64,000 nt of DNA from Emticicia agri (GTDB taxonomy: Bacteria > Bacteroidota > Bacteroidia > Cytophagales > Spirosomataceae): positions 167,041 to 231,040 of the forward strand of contig CAMAQF010000001.1 of assembly GCA_945860265.1 (NCBI GenBank). Reading direction: 5' to 3'. Positions 45,219-53,574 of this stretch are shown one piece after another. Under the pieces are notes generated by a model that was not told the DNA's origin, made no database searches, and saw only the letters and a list, made by a program, of their open reading frames with translations. A program made the position numbers and the translations under genes. How positions within the stretch are numbered: the first letter of the stretch is position 1; each line of letters begins with the position of its first letter.

Positions 45219-46559
45219 ATGAATCAAAATATTCAAAAGGAAGACCCGAACAAACTTCTTAAACTTCTCGGCGTGGGTTTTGGTATTGCCGTAACCGTTG
45301 GAGGAACAATCGGTACTGGTATTTTACGGAAACCTGGCCCAATTGCAGCTAACCTCGGCGACCCTCCGCTCATAATGTTGGTTTGGGCTTTGGTGAGTTT
45401 GTATGCTTTCTTGGGCGTCCTTTGCACGATTGAACTGGGTGTTTCTGTTCCTCGTGCGGGTGCTTGGTATGTATATGCCCGCCGAGCTTTTGGCGACTAC
45501 GTAGGTTTCGTAACGGGCATCACGAGTTGGCTCGGAACTGTTGCAGCGTTGGGTTTTGGAGCTTACACAATGAGTGAATATATTGCCTTGGTTTGGCCTA
45601 ATACAGAGCCGATTATTCGCTGGATGGCAATAAGTATTCTAATAATTTTGATGGGTTTTCATTCGCTTGGTACAAAATCAGCAGGAAAATCGCAGGAAAT
45701 TATGTCGTTCCTAAAAGCAATCGGGCTTTTTGCATTTATTGCCATGTGCTTTATTTATGGTGGAGACGTACAAACGCAAGATTTAGTAGCAACCACTCAG
45801 CGAATTGCTCAACCAGCTTTACTGACGGGACTAATCATCGCTTTTCAACAAGTGTTTTATGCCTTCGATGGCTGGCACACGGCCGCATATTTTACCGAAG
45901 AAAACACCGATCCTGCCAAAAATCTACCCAAATCAATGATTAGTGGCGTGTTGGTTGTGATTATAATCTATTTATTGGTCAATTTGGCGATTCTCTACAT
46001 CATGCCGATTGAAACCTTGGCTACTTCAAAACTGGCGGCAGCCGATGCAATTAGATTGATTTTTGGTGAAAAATCTGGAAAAATCGTAACTTTTTTCTTG
46101 ATGATTTCAATTCTCGGAATGCTAAACGCCCAAATTATGTTTGCTCCAAGAGTAATTTATTCGATGAGTAAAGATGGTCTTTTCTTCAAACTTGCCCAAA
46201 AAGTAAACAGTGGAGGTACTCCCTCTTTTGCAATGCCTTTAACAGGAATTTGCTCTATATTATTGATAATCAGTGGAAAAGACACTTGCGAACGTCTTTC
46301 TGATATTGCAGTTTTCTTTTTCGTAATGACTTATGCCGCTGGTTTTGCTTCGGTAATCAGGCTTCGCCGAAAAGAACCAAATTTGCCCCGACCTTTTAAA
46401 GTTATTGGTTACCCTTATATTCCTTTTGTATTGATTATTATTTCGATTTTGTTCCTTGTCGGAGCAGTTTATTCCGACATAGATAGTAGCATGTATGCCC
46501 TTATTTTCTTGATTTTGAGTTATCCTTTATTCATAATGACAAAAAACATTAACTTATAA
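45219..46559 (+). CDS. APC-family amino acid permease
   Basis: 446 aa, twelve predicted membrane helices. Helix 1 carries the consensus GGTIGTGILRKPG with unwound GTG-type segment, and helix 6 includes FQQVFYAFDGWHTAAYFTEE, both typical of the APC superfamily (LAT-like branch). The amino acid or amine transported cannot be named. It precedes a PfkB kinase and lies divergent to a DeoR regulator. Confidence 0.88.
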   Translation: MNQNIQKEDPNKLLKLLGVGFGIAVTVGGTIGTGILRKPGPIAANLGDPPLIMLVWALVSLYAFLGVLCTIELGVSVPRAGAWYVYARRAFGDYVGFVTGITSWLGTVAALGFGAYTMSEYIALVWPNTEPIIRWMAISILIILMGFHSLGTKSAGKSQEIMSFLKAIGLFAFIAMCFIYGGDVQTQDLVATTQRIAQPALLTGLIIAFQQVFYAFDGWHTAAYFTEENTDPAKNLPKSMISGVLVVIIIYLLVNLAILYIMPIETLATSKLAAADAIRLIFGEKSGKIVTFFLMISILGMLNAQIMFAPRVIYSMSKDGLFFKLAQKVNSGGTPSFAMPLTGICSILLIISGKDTCERLSDIAVFFFVMTYAAGFASVIRLRRKEPNLPRPFKVIGYPYIPFVLIIISILFLVGAVYSDIDSSMYALIFLILSYPLFIMTKNINL

Positions 46560-46669
46560 TGCCTTACTTTAAAGTCAAATTGACTGTATTTTAGCTAAAA
46601 TAAGAAAATTAATAACGCATTTTTTTAATTATTTAGTAAATACTACAATCTTTACAAAAACTTCAACCT

Positions 46670-47608
46670 ATGACTCGAAAATATGCACTTTTGGCAGTTG
46701 GCGAATTGCTGGTTGATTTTATTGGAATGGAAATTACGGAAGATATTTCAACAGCCGAAAGATTTCAACGTTTTCAGGGCGGAAGCCCCTCAAATTTAGC
46801 CGCCAATATGGCTCGTTTGGGTAATAGTACTGCTATAGTTTCGTGCGTAGGAAATGATAATTTAGGAAAATATTTAGTTGAAAAAGTCCATGAAACGGGT
46901 GTTGATATAAGTCACGTAGTAATTGATAATCAAGAGCCATCTAGCATTGTGGTTGTGTCTCGCTCAAAAGGAACTCCCGATTTTATTGCTTATCGAACTG
47001 CCGACCGCATGATTCGACCAAAGCATATTTCAGACGAATTATTGAGCCAAAGTGCCATTTTTCACACAACTTGTTTTGCTTTGAGTCAAAATCCTGCTCA
47101 AAAAACCATCGTTGATGCCGCCGAAAGAGCAGTACAATTAGGTTGTCAACTTAGTATTGATTTAAACTATGCCCCAACGATTTGGCCTGACCGAGAAGAG
47201 GCCATGCAAATAATTGAGGCGTATGTTAAGCACGGAGCATTGACCAAAATGAGCGAAGACGATGCCGAACGTTTGTACGGCAAAGTTATCGAACCGAAAG
47301 AAGCTATTGCCGATTTGCATCGCATGGGTGCATGGATAGTTTGTTTTACGATGGGTAGTCGAGGAAGTATTATTTCTTATGAAAACGGAAAGAAAAGTTT
47401 TGAAATGGCCGCTCAAAAAATCGAGGTTGTAGATGCCACAGGTGCGGGAGATTCTTATTGGTCAGGTTTCTTAACAGCATTTTTAGAAGGAAAAAATATT
47501 GAAACTTGTGCCAAAGCTGGCGTAAATATTGCAGTTTTGAAACTAACAACAATGGGGTCGCTACCATCGAATATAAGTAGAGCAATTTTGTACACCCCAA
47601 ACACCTAA
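46670..47608 (+). CDS. PfkB-family carbohydrate kinase
   Basis: 312 aa, ribokinase fold. GELLVDFIGMEI and FQGGSPSNLAANMARLG are the N-terminal signatures, and the anion-hole catalytic motif is DATGAGDSYWSGFL with the base Asp. It phosphorylates a sugar or sugar acid, with fructokinase or 2-keto-3-deoxygluconate kinase as the likeliest subgroups. The DeoR regulator at 44 kb is a plausible partner, since such regulators often sense the phosphorylated product. Its distance from the permease (110 bases) makes cotranscription likely. Confidence 0.9.
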   Translation: MTRKYALLAVGELLVDFIGMEITEDISTAERFQRFQGGSPSNLAANMARLGNSTAIVSCVGNDNLGKYLVEKVHETGVDISHVVIDNQEPSSIVVVSRSKGTPDFIAYRTADRMIRPKHISDELLSQSAIFHTTCFALSQNPAQKTIVDAAERAVQLGCQLSIDLNYAPTIWPDREEAMQIIEAYVKHGALTKMSEDDAERLYGKVIEPKEAIADLHRMGAWIVCFTMGSRGSIISYENGKKSFEMAAQKIEVVDATGAGDSYWSGFLTAFLEGKNIETCAKAGVNIAVLKLTTMGSLPSNISRAILYTPNT

Positions 47609-47703
47609 AGAGTAATAAAAGCACTCTTCGTCCCTAAAGGAGAATGTAATACCATTTGAAACTTATTTTAGCTCCCCTTTAGGGCTGGGAGGATAACGAC
47701 AGA

Positions 47704-48648
47704 ATGAAACATTTTATCTCTCTGCATGATGTTGATAACGTGCAAGAATTAGTACAAGAAGGTATCAGACAAAAAGAAAATCGTTTCGCTGATCAATCAC
47801 TCGGAATAAACAAAACCATTGGTTTGCTTTTTTTCAATCAAAGTCTTCGTACACGCCTAAGCACACAAAAAGCTGCCGAAAATCTGGGAATGAATGTCTT
47901 GATGATGAACGTCGGTCAAGATAGTTGGCAACTCGAAATTGAAGATGGAATAATCATGAACGGCGATAAAGCCGAACACATAAAAGAAGCTGCTGCCGTG
48001 ATAGGAAGCTACTGCGATATTATTGCGGTACGTGCATTTGCTGATTTGAAAGACCGTGATACTGATTATAGAGAGATAGTAATGGAAAAATTTCGGCAGT
48101 ATGCCGGTGTTCCAATCGTCAATTTAGAATCAGCAACTCGTCATCCTTGTCAATCTTTGGCTGATTTGATAACTATCGAGGAAACTAAGAAAGTCGCTCG
48201 TCCGAAAGTCGTGCTTACTTGGTTGCCACACTTCAAATCTTTGCCTCAAGCCGTTGCCAATTCGTTTGCAGAATGGGTCAATAAAACTGACTATGAATTC
48301 GTAATTACTCATCCCGAAGGCTACGATTTAGCTCCCGAAATGGTTGGGAATGCCCAAGTAATCTATGACCAAAACGAAGCCCTCAAAGGTGCAGATTTTG
48401 TTTACGGCAAAAACTGGTCATCTTATACAAATTACGGCCAAGTACTTTCGCAAGACCCATCTTGGATGATTACAAAAGAAAAAATGCATTTGACAAATAA
48501 TGGACTTTTCATGCACTGCTTGCCAGTTCGTAGAAATCTAAAAGTGAGCGATGAAGTACTTGATAATCAATCAGTTGTGATTCAACAAGCCGCTAATCGT
48601 GAATGGTCAGCACAAGCGGTTTTGAAGGGTATTTTGGTGGGAATGTGA
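47704..48648 (+). CDS. argF': N-succinyl/N-acetyl-ornithine carbamoyltransferase
   Basis: 314 aa. It transfers a carbamoyl group to N-acyl-ornithine in arginine synthesis, as in Bacteroides, rather than to free ornithine. The carbamoyl-phosphate site is SLRTRLST (about residues 47-54; standard enzymes have STRT), with ATRHPCQSLADL and MHCLPVRRNL. From memory, the Bacteroides fragilis succinylornithine enzyme has very similar motifs; whether this one uses succinyl or acetyl needs an alignment. No other arg gene lies here. A fabV gene follows within 75 bases, probably unrelated. Confidence 0.88.
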   Translation: MKHFISLHDVDNVQELVQEGIRQKENRFADQSLGINKTIGLLFFNQSLRTRLSTQKAAENLGMNVLMMNVGQDSWQLEIEDGIIMNGDKAEHIKEAAAVIGSYCDIIAVRAFADLKDRDTDYREIVMEKFRQYAGVPIVNLESATRHPCQSLADLITIEETKKVARPKVVLTWLPHFKSLPQAVANSFAEWVNKTDYEFVITHPEGYDLAPEMVGNAQVIYDQNEALKGADFVYGKNWSSYTNYGQVLSQDPSWMITKEKMHLTNNGLFMHCLPVRRNLKVSDEVLDNQSVVIQQAANREWSAQAVLKGILVGM

Positions 48649-48723
48649 GGGTTGCAAAAGTTGATAAATGCAAAAAATACAAGAAAACTTCGTACCTTTA
48701 AGCCTAACAAGAAAAATAAAATT

Positions 48724-49914
48724 ATGATTATAGAACCACGAATGAGAGGATTTATATGTTTGACTTCCCACCCAAAAGGTTGCGAAAAAAACATCTTAAA
48801 TCAAATTGAGTTTACAAAATCAATGGGGTTAATTGATGGAGCAAAGAAAGTCTTAGTTATCGGTGCTTCAACAGGTTTTGGTCTTGCTTCAAGAATTACG
48901 AGTGCATTTGGCTCTAATGCTGCTACAATAGGTGTCTTTTTTGAAAAAGCACCTTCAGCAGGCAAAACTGCCTCACCAGGTTGGTATAATAGTGTCGCTT
49001 TTCAGAAAGAAGCCGAAAAAGCAGGTCTTTATGCCAAAAGTATCAATGGTGATGCCTTTTCTACAGAAATAAAAAATAAAACAATCGAATTAATCAAAGC
49101 CGATTTGGGCAAAATTGATTTGATTATATATAGTTTGGCATCGCCAGTACGAACTAATCCAGTGACCGGTATATTGCACCGTTCAGTTTTGAAACCAATC
49201 GGTAATGCTTTTACTAATAAAACAGTCGATTTCCACACTGGAAATGTAACTGATATTACGATTGCACCATGTACTGAAGAAGACATCGAAAATACAGTAG
49301 CCGTAATGGGTGGCGAAGATTGGGAAATGTGGATTGATGCCCTAACTGAAGCCGACGCATTATCGGATAATGCTCTCACGATTGCTTATTCATATATTGG
49401 GCCATCGTTGACCGAAGCCGTTTATCGCAAAGGAACAATCGGTCGTGCAAAAGACGATTTGGAAGCTACGGCGTTTAAGATTACAGATAAATTAAACAAT
49501 ATCGGTGGTAAAGCTTATGTGTCGGTGAATAAAGCTTTGGTTACACAAGCGAGTTCGGCAATTCCTGTAATTCCTTTATATATTTCATTATTGTACAAAA
49601 AAATGAAAGAAAAAGGTGTTCACGAAGGTTGTATCGAGCAAATCAATCGCTTATTTAAGGAACGTCTCTACACGAATCAGGCGATTCCGACTGACGAAAA
49701 AGGTAGAATCAGAATAGATGATTTAGAAATGGCTGAAGATATTCAGGCAAAAGTTGCGGAATTATGGGAACAAGCAACTACCGCAACTCTTCCGGCAATC
49801 GGCGACTTGAATGGCTACAAATCAGATTTCCTAAATCTATTTGGTTTTGGCTTTGAAGGTGTTGATTACTTAGCTGATGTAAACGAAGTAGTAGAAATGG
49901 ATGGCTTAGTTTGA
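48724..49914 (+). CDS. fabV: Enoyl-[acyl-carrier-protein] reductase FabV
   Basis: 396 aa NADH-dependent enoyl reductase for the last step of fatty acid elongation, the FabV/trans-2-enoyl-CoA reductase type that replaces FabI. The nucleotide fold is VLVIGASTGFGLASRI. The active-site tyrosine and lysine fit the FabV spacing in AYSYIGPSLTEAVYRKGTIG. The start MIIEPRMRGFIC at 48724 is the usual FabV start; an upstream frame extension of 24 residues was rejected as atypical. FabV is resistant to triclosan in other bacteria (known for the family). A strong terminator follows. Confidence 0.95.
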   Translation: MIIEPRMRGFICLTSHPKGCEKNILNQIEFTKSMGLIDGAKKVLVIGASTGFGLASRITSAFGSNAATIGVFFEKAPSAGKTASPGWYNSVAFQKEAEKAGLYAKSINGDAFSTEIKNKTIELIKADLGKIDLIIYSLASPVRTNPVTGILHRSVLKPIGNAFTNKTVDFHTGNVTDITIAPCTEEDIENTVAVMGGEDWEMWIDALTEADALSDNALTIAYSYIGPSLTEAVYRKGTIGRAKDDLEATAFKITDKLNNIGGKAYVSVNKALVTQASSAIPVIPLYISLLYKKMKEKGVHEGCIEQINRLFKERLYTNQAIPTDEKGRIRIDDLEMAEDIQAKVAELWEQATTATLPAIGDLNGYKSDFLNLFGFGFEGVDYLADVNEVVEMDGLV

Positions 49915-49987
49915 GAATTCGTCAGTCAAAGGTAAAAAGTCTTCAAAATATTTTTAGTTAAAAACCTTGATTAGCTTCATTCAATAA

Positions 49988-50027
49988 ACACACAAAAGGC
50001 GAAGATTTCTCTTCGCCTTTTGTGTGT
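49988..50027 (+). terminator. Terminator after fabV
   Basis: An 18-base perfect stem: ACACACAAAAGGCGAAGA (49988-50005) with TCTTCGCCTTTTGTGTGT (50010-50027), loop TTTC. Confidence 0.9.
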
Positions 50028-50381
50028 CTGATGATTTATACAAATAATCAAATATTTAATAGCCTCATTATCAGCACTTTGCACCGAGCGACGGTCGCCT
50101 CTGAACCTTTCCAACTCTGTGCCTTTTGAGTATAATTAATTTTAAATGTATTAAGCCGTTTTTGAAAACTTGGTTGGATGGCGAACACAAAAAAAGGCAG
50201 CAAATCGAAATTTACTACCTTTTTGTTTCAACATCATCTATTTAAAATAATATAAATATTTTAAAATAGCTTAGGTTGAATAAGTTGCCGAAGCAAAAAA
50301 AGAGTTAGGTTGAATAGGGTAATACAAATATATATCATAATCGAGAAAAAATATAATACTACAAAGTATTATTAAAAACAA
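50028..50381. other. Gene-free stretch
   Basis: No gene seen. An imperfect terminator-like hairpin AAAAAGGCAGCAAAT (50191-50205) with ATTTACTACCTTTTT (50210-50224) lies about 160 bases past the FN3 lipoprotein gene and may end its transcript. Confidence 0.4.
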
Positions 50382-51353
50382 CTAATAATTTTTAAATTCT
50401 AGCAGCGGAGTTTCACAATTAGTCGGTGGTTGCGAGTCGATTTGCGTGTTAATTTTATAGAAATAGGTAGTTCTTATCTTTAATTCGGTCCTATCTTCAA
50501 ATACTGTTGCTCTGATTCCCGCAGGAGTTAACTTCTCGAAAACTCCTGACTCCGATGTTTTTCTGAAAACATAAAAAGTTGCAAAATCGGCCAACTGAGC
50601 ATCCCAGTTTAGCAGAATCGATTTTTTATCTTTTCCCGAAAGAAAATTAAGTTTAAAGTTTTGCGGACAAAGCCCCACCGATTTGTTAATTACTGAAATC
50701 GGTATTTCGTTGGAAGCACAATTATTGGTAGCTAGTCGTACAATATAATTGTAATTTAGACCTACTTCAGTATTTGCATCTAAAAAATAAGGATTATTAG
50801 TTGTGGAAATTGTCTGAAAGGGTGCATTATTAACCGAGCGTTGAACAATATAATTTCCTACATAATTGACTGAATTTGCTTCTAATTTCCAAGATAAATA
50901 TACATTTGGCTTGTCGATACCTTGCAGCAGAGTTGCCGAAATTGCCAAACAAAAAATATTGTTCGGCACGGCTGGTGCAAAATAACTTACAACCGCTGAT
51001 GCAACTGTATCTTTTAGGGTTTTGCTCAAAAGCCTAAACGAGACTTTTCCACCACGAAAAGGCTCGGCCAATTCAATCGAACGTTGATTTGGCGAAATAT
51101 CAACAGCGAGCACTTGGAATTTGCCATTATTTTCGGAGCGTTCGATACGAAAACCCGTTAAGAGCGGCTCTTGATAAGCATCAAAATACCAATTTACTTT
51201 TACTCGATTATTGGGCAAAATATCTGTTGAGGTAAGAGCAGGCGTCATAAAAGATGGGATAGTATCATCAATAATCGTTCGACCGCACGCCGAAATCAGG
51301 CAAATACTTAAAAATAGGAGAAACTTCAAAAATTTATATTTCACGGTAGGCAT
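50382..51353 (-). CDS. Fibronectin type III lipoprotein
   Basis: 323 aa. The lipoprotein signal ends LISAC (Cys23). Three beta-sandwich repeats of the fibronectin type III kind follow (about 35-125, 130-225, 230-320), visible as VKVNWYFDAYQEPLLTGFRIERS, PNVYLSWKLEANSVNYVGNYIVQRS and KSILLNWDAQLADFATFYVFRK. They probably form an extracellular or periplasmic binding array. No catalytic residues. Related to the broken FN3 lipoprotein at 61940-62649 only in domain type. Confidence 0.78.
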   Translation of the reverse strand: MPTVKYKFLKFLLFLSICLISACGRTIIDDTIPSFMTPALTSTDILPNNRVKVNWYFDAYQEPLLTGFRIERSENNGKFQVLAVDISPNQRSIELAEPFRGGKVSFRLLSKTLKDTVASAVVSYFAPAVPNNIFCLAISATLLQGIDKPNVYLSWKLEANSVNYVGNYIVQRSVNNAPFQTISTTNNPYFLDANTEVGLNYNYIVRLATNNCASNEIPISVINKSVGLCPQNFKLNFLSGKDKKSILLNWDAQLADFATFYVFRKTSESGVFEKLTPAGIRATVFEDRTELKIRTTYFYKINTQIDSQPPTNCETPLLEFKNY

Positions 51354-51503
51354 TGATTTATTGTTTAGTATTTCAGTACAGGTACTGAATTATTTGGCGA
51401 ATCAAAATTGCTTAATGCATTGATAATCAACATTCTACATTTTTAATTATTAATTCTTAATTGTACAATAGCACTTATCTAGTCAAGATTTTACAAAAAT
51501 CGC

Positions 51504-51511
51504 TAACTTTG
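51504..51511 (+). promoter_or_regulatory. -7 box for murB
   Basis: TAACTTTG fits TAnnTTTG, 40 bases before the murB ATG. No TTTG was found at the ideal spacing. Confidence 0.4.
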
Positions 51512-51551
51512 ACGAGTATTTCTAACAAACCCCTTTCTTTCTTATTGCCCA

Positions 51552-52568
51552 ATGATTATTCAAAAAGACATACAGCTAAAGCCATTTAATACCTTCGGAA
51601 TCGAAGCAACCGCCAAATATTTTATAGAAGTTTCAAGCATCGAGCAACTTCAAGAAATATTACAAAACCCAGATTATCAATCAACTGAGCGTTTAATTTT
51701 GGGTGGCGGCAGCAATATGCTTCTCACGAAAGATTTTGAAGGATTGGTTATAAAAATAGCTATTAAAGGATTTGAAGTTGTAAACGAAAACGAAGATAAT
51801 ATTTGGTTAAAAGTAGGAGCTGGCGTTGTTTGGCATGATTTGGTGCTACAATGTGTCAACCAAAATTATGCCGGAATGGAAAACCTCTCGTTAATTCCAG
51901 GAACTGTTGGAGCAGCTCCTATGCAAAATATTGGAGCGTATGGCATAGAAATAAAAGAAATTTTTGAGGAATTACAAGCCCTAGAAATAGCCACTGGCGA
52001 AATCAAAACTTATGATAAAACAAGCTGTAGTTTTGGCTATCGTGAAAGTATCTTCAAACACGAAGCCAAAGGCAAGTATATAATTTTAAACGTAACTTTT
52101 AAATTGAATAAAAGGCCTACTTTCCACATAGAATACGGTGCTATAAAAGATACTTTGGGCGAAATGGGTATTTCAGAAATGAGCATCAAAGCCATTAGCG
52201 ATGCCGTGATTCATATTCGTCAAAGCAAATTGCCCAATCCTGCCGAAATTGGTAATGCGGGAAGCTTTTTCAAAAATCCAGAAATTCCGAACAGTCAATT
52301 TGAAGCTTTGAAAGCACAATTTCCGACGATTCCGTCCTATCCAGTTAGCGACACTTCCACGAAAGTTCCTGCGGGTTGGCTTATCGAACAAGCAGGTTGG
52401 AAAGGTCAACGTTTTGGTAATGTAGGCGTTCATGCCAAACAAGCTTTGGTGTTGGTCAATTATGGCGGCGGCAAAGGCGAGGAAATCAAAGATTTATCAC
52501 AAAAAATACAAGCTTCGGTTAAAGAAAAATTTGGAATTCAGTTATCGGTCGAGGTTAATTTTATCTAA
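51552..52568 (+). CDS. murB: UDP-N-acetylenolpyruvoylglucosamine reductase
   Basis: 338 aa, FAD enzyme that reduces the enolpyruvyl group to make UDP-MurNAc. The N-terminal NTFGIEATAKYF, FAD motif LILGGGSNMLLTKDF and the longer loop GYRESIFK are those of type I MurB, as in E. coli. The catalytic serine is in NAGSFFKNP. The start ATG is preceded by a -7 box. It is not in an obvious cell-wall operon; what follows is a decayed outer-membrane protein gene. Confidence 0.95.
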   Translation: MIIQKDIQLKPFNTFGIEATAKYFIEVSSIEQLQEILQNPDYQSTERLILGGGSNMLLTKDFEGLVIKIAIKGFEVVNENEDNIWLKVGAGVVWHDLVLQCVNQNYAGMENLSLIPGTVGAAPMQNIGAYGIEIKEIFEELQALEIATGEIKTYDKTSCSFGYRESIFKHEAKGKYIILNVTFKLNKRPTFHIEYGAIKDTLGEMGISEMSIKAISDAVIHIRQSKLPNPAEIGNAGSFFKNPEIPNSQFEALKAQFPTIPSYPVSDTSTKVPAGWLIEQAGWKGQRFGNVGVHAKQALVLVNYGGGKGEEIKDLSQKIQASVKEKFGIQLSVEVNFI

Positions 52569-52649
52569 AAATAAAAAAAATTTCTATCGATAAAATACTA
52601 ATAATTAAACACTTAAAAGTTATTTTCAACTTGATTATTGGATTCTTTA

Positions 52650-52914
52650 TTTTGGCTTTAAAGAAAGCGAATGAAGCCTTGGAGTAGGTGCTTATGGTGG
52701 TGCTAGAATCGGTAGTTAGGTAAAAAACAAAGAAAATACTGAGGCAAAAGAACATTTCAAAAATGCCTATAACCACATTAAATTCCTCTACGGATTTACC
52801 GCAGCATTAGGTCGTAAAGGTTTTGCCACCTTTGCTCACCACGAGGCAACGCCACTTTTTAAAGACAATAATCCTATCAATGGCAATGCGATTACATTCG
52901 GAATTCGTTTGTAA
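52650..52914 (+). pseudogene. C-terminal fragment of an outer-membrane beta-barrel protein
   Basis: One frame reads LGVGAYGGARIGS, a TAG stop, VKNKENTEAKEHFKNAYNHIK, FLYGFTAALGRKGFATF and ends NGNAITFGIRL with a stop at 52912-52914. An additional in-frame TGA lies upstream. The final strands and terminal Leu are those of a small porin-like barrel. No start and two stops make it non-functional. Confidence 0.7.
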
Positions 52915-52932
52915 AACTACCACAATTTCGCC

Positions 52933-52960
52933 GTAGAGACGTTGCATGCAACGTCTCTAC
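52933..52960. repeat. 28-base perfect palindrome
   Basis: GTAGAGACGTTGCA (52933-52946) followed directly by its exact reverse complement. This sequence type is a widely dispersed intergenic palindrome in bacteria. It lies between the decayed barrel gene and DoxX. Confidence 0.8.
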
Positions 52961-53016
52961 AAATTGGCACATTTTTTTTTTGTTAGTTGATAACCTATAA
53001 TTATTCACTGAATTTC

Positions 53017-53024
53017 TATCTTTG
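53017..53024 (+). promoter_or_regulatory. -7 box for the DoxX gene
   Basis: TATCTTTG fits TAnnTTTG. A TTG inside it is in frame with the DoxX gene, so the proper start is the ATG 25 bases downstream. Confidence 0.45.
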
Positions 53025-53048
53025 CCCAGAACTAAACCCTTAAAGACA

Positions 53049-53462
53049 ATGCACATTTTCGACCATACTTTATTAAAAATTATTCAGGTGCTTATTTCAC
53101 TTTTTGCGGGCGTACTTTTCTTACAATCAGGCTTTGATAAAGTTTTTGATTTTAAAGGCAATAAGGGCTATATTCAGAGTGTATTTGCCAAGACCTATTT
53201 CAATTCTTTTTCGGGAATTTTGTTCGTAATTATAATAATTCTGGAAGTTTTGGCAGGATTAGCTTCATTTTTCGGAGCAATTTTCTATTTCATCGAAGGA
53301 CAAAAAGACTTTGCGATTCTTGGCTTAGAACTTTCGTTGCTTTCTATTCTATGTTTGTTTACAGGACAACGAATCGCTAAAGATTATGCAGGAGCAGCCT
53401 CTTTGGTAGGTTATTTTTTATTAATCGCTTTTGGCCTTTTTACTTTCGCTTTAGTGGGGTAA
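53049..53462 (+). CDS. DoxX-family membrane protein
   Basis: 137 aa with four hydrophobic helices and the DoxX motif FLQSGFDKVFDFKGN near residues 26-40. DoxX-like proteins are small quinone-linked or redox-associated membrane proteins of uncertain role. The start at 53049 (MHIFDH) is preferred because the longer reading would begin inside the promoter. It is followed by a nested inverted repeat. Confidence 0.78.
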   Translation: MHIFDHTLLKIIQVLISLFAGVLFLQSGFDKVFDFKGNKGYIQSVFAKTYFNSFSGILFVIIIILEVLAGLASFFGAIFYFIEGQKDFAILGLELSLLSILCLFTGQRIAKDYAGAASLVGYFLLIAFGLFTFALVG

Positions 53463-53464
53463 AA

Positions 53465-53572
53465 ACGTTTTATTCGATGGCTTCGACTGCTTCGGAAGTC
53501 CGATTCACTCAGCCACCGAATAAAACGAATACCGAAATTAACGCTGGCTGAGCGAAGCCGAAGCCCCGTTAA
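53465..53572. repeat. Nested inverted repeats with TTCGGCTTCGCTCAGCC core
   Basis: CGTTTTATTCG (53466-53476) with CGAATAAAACG (53517-53527) forms an outer pair, while CTCAGCCA (about 53508-53515) pairs with TGGCTGAG (53545-53552). A second pair is TTAACG (53538-53543) with CGTTAA (53567-53572). The core sequence is a dispersed Bacteroidota repeat; it also sits where a terminator for the convergent genes would be. Confidence 0.6.
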
Positions 53573-53574
53573 TC

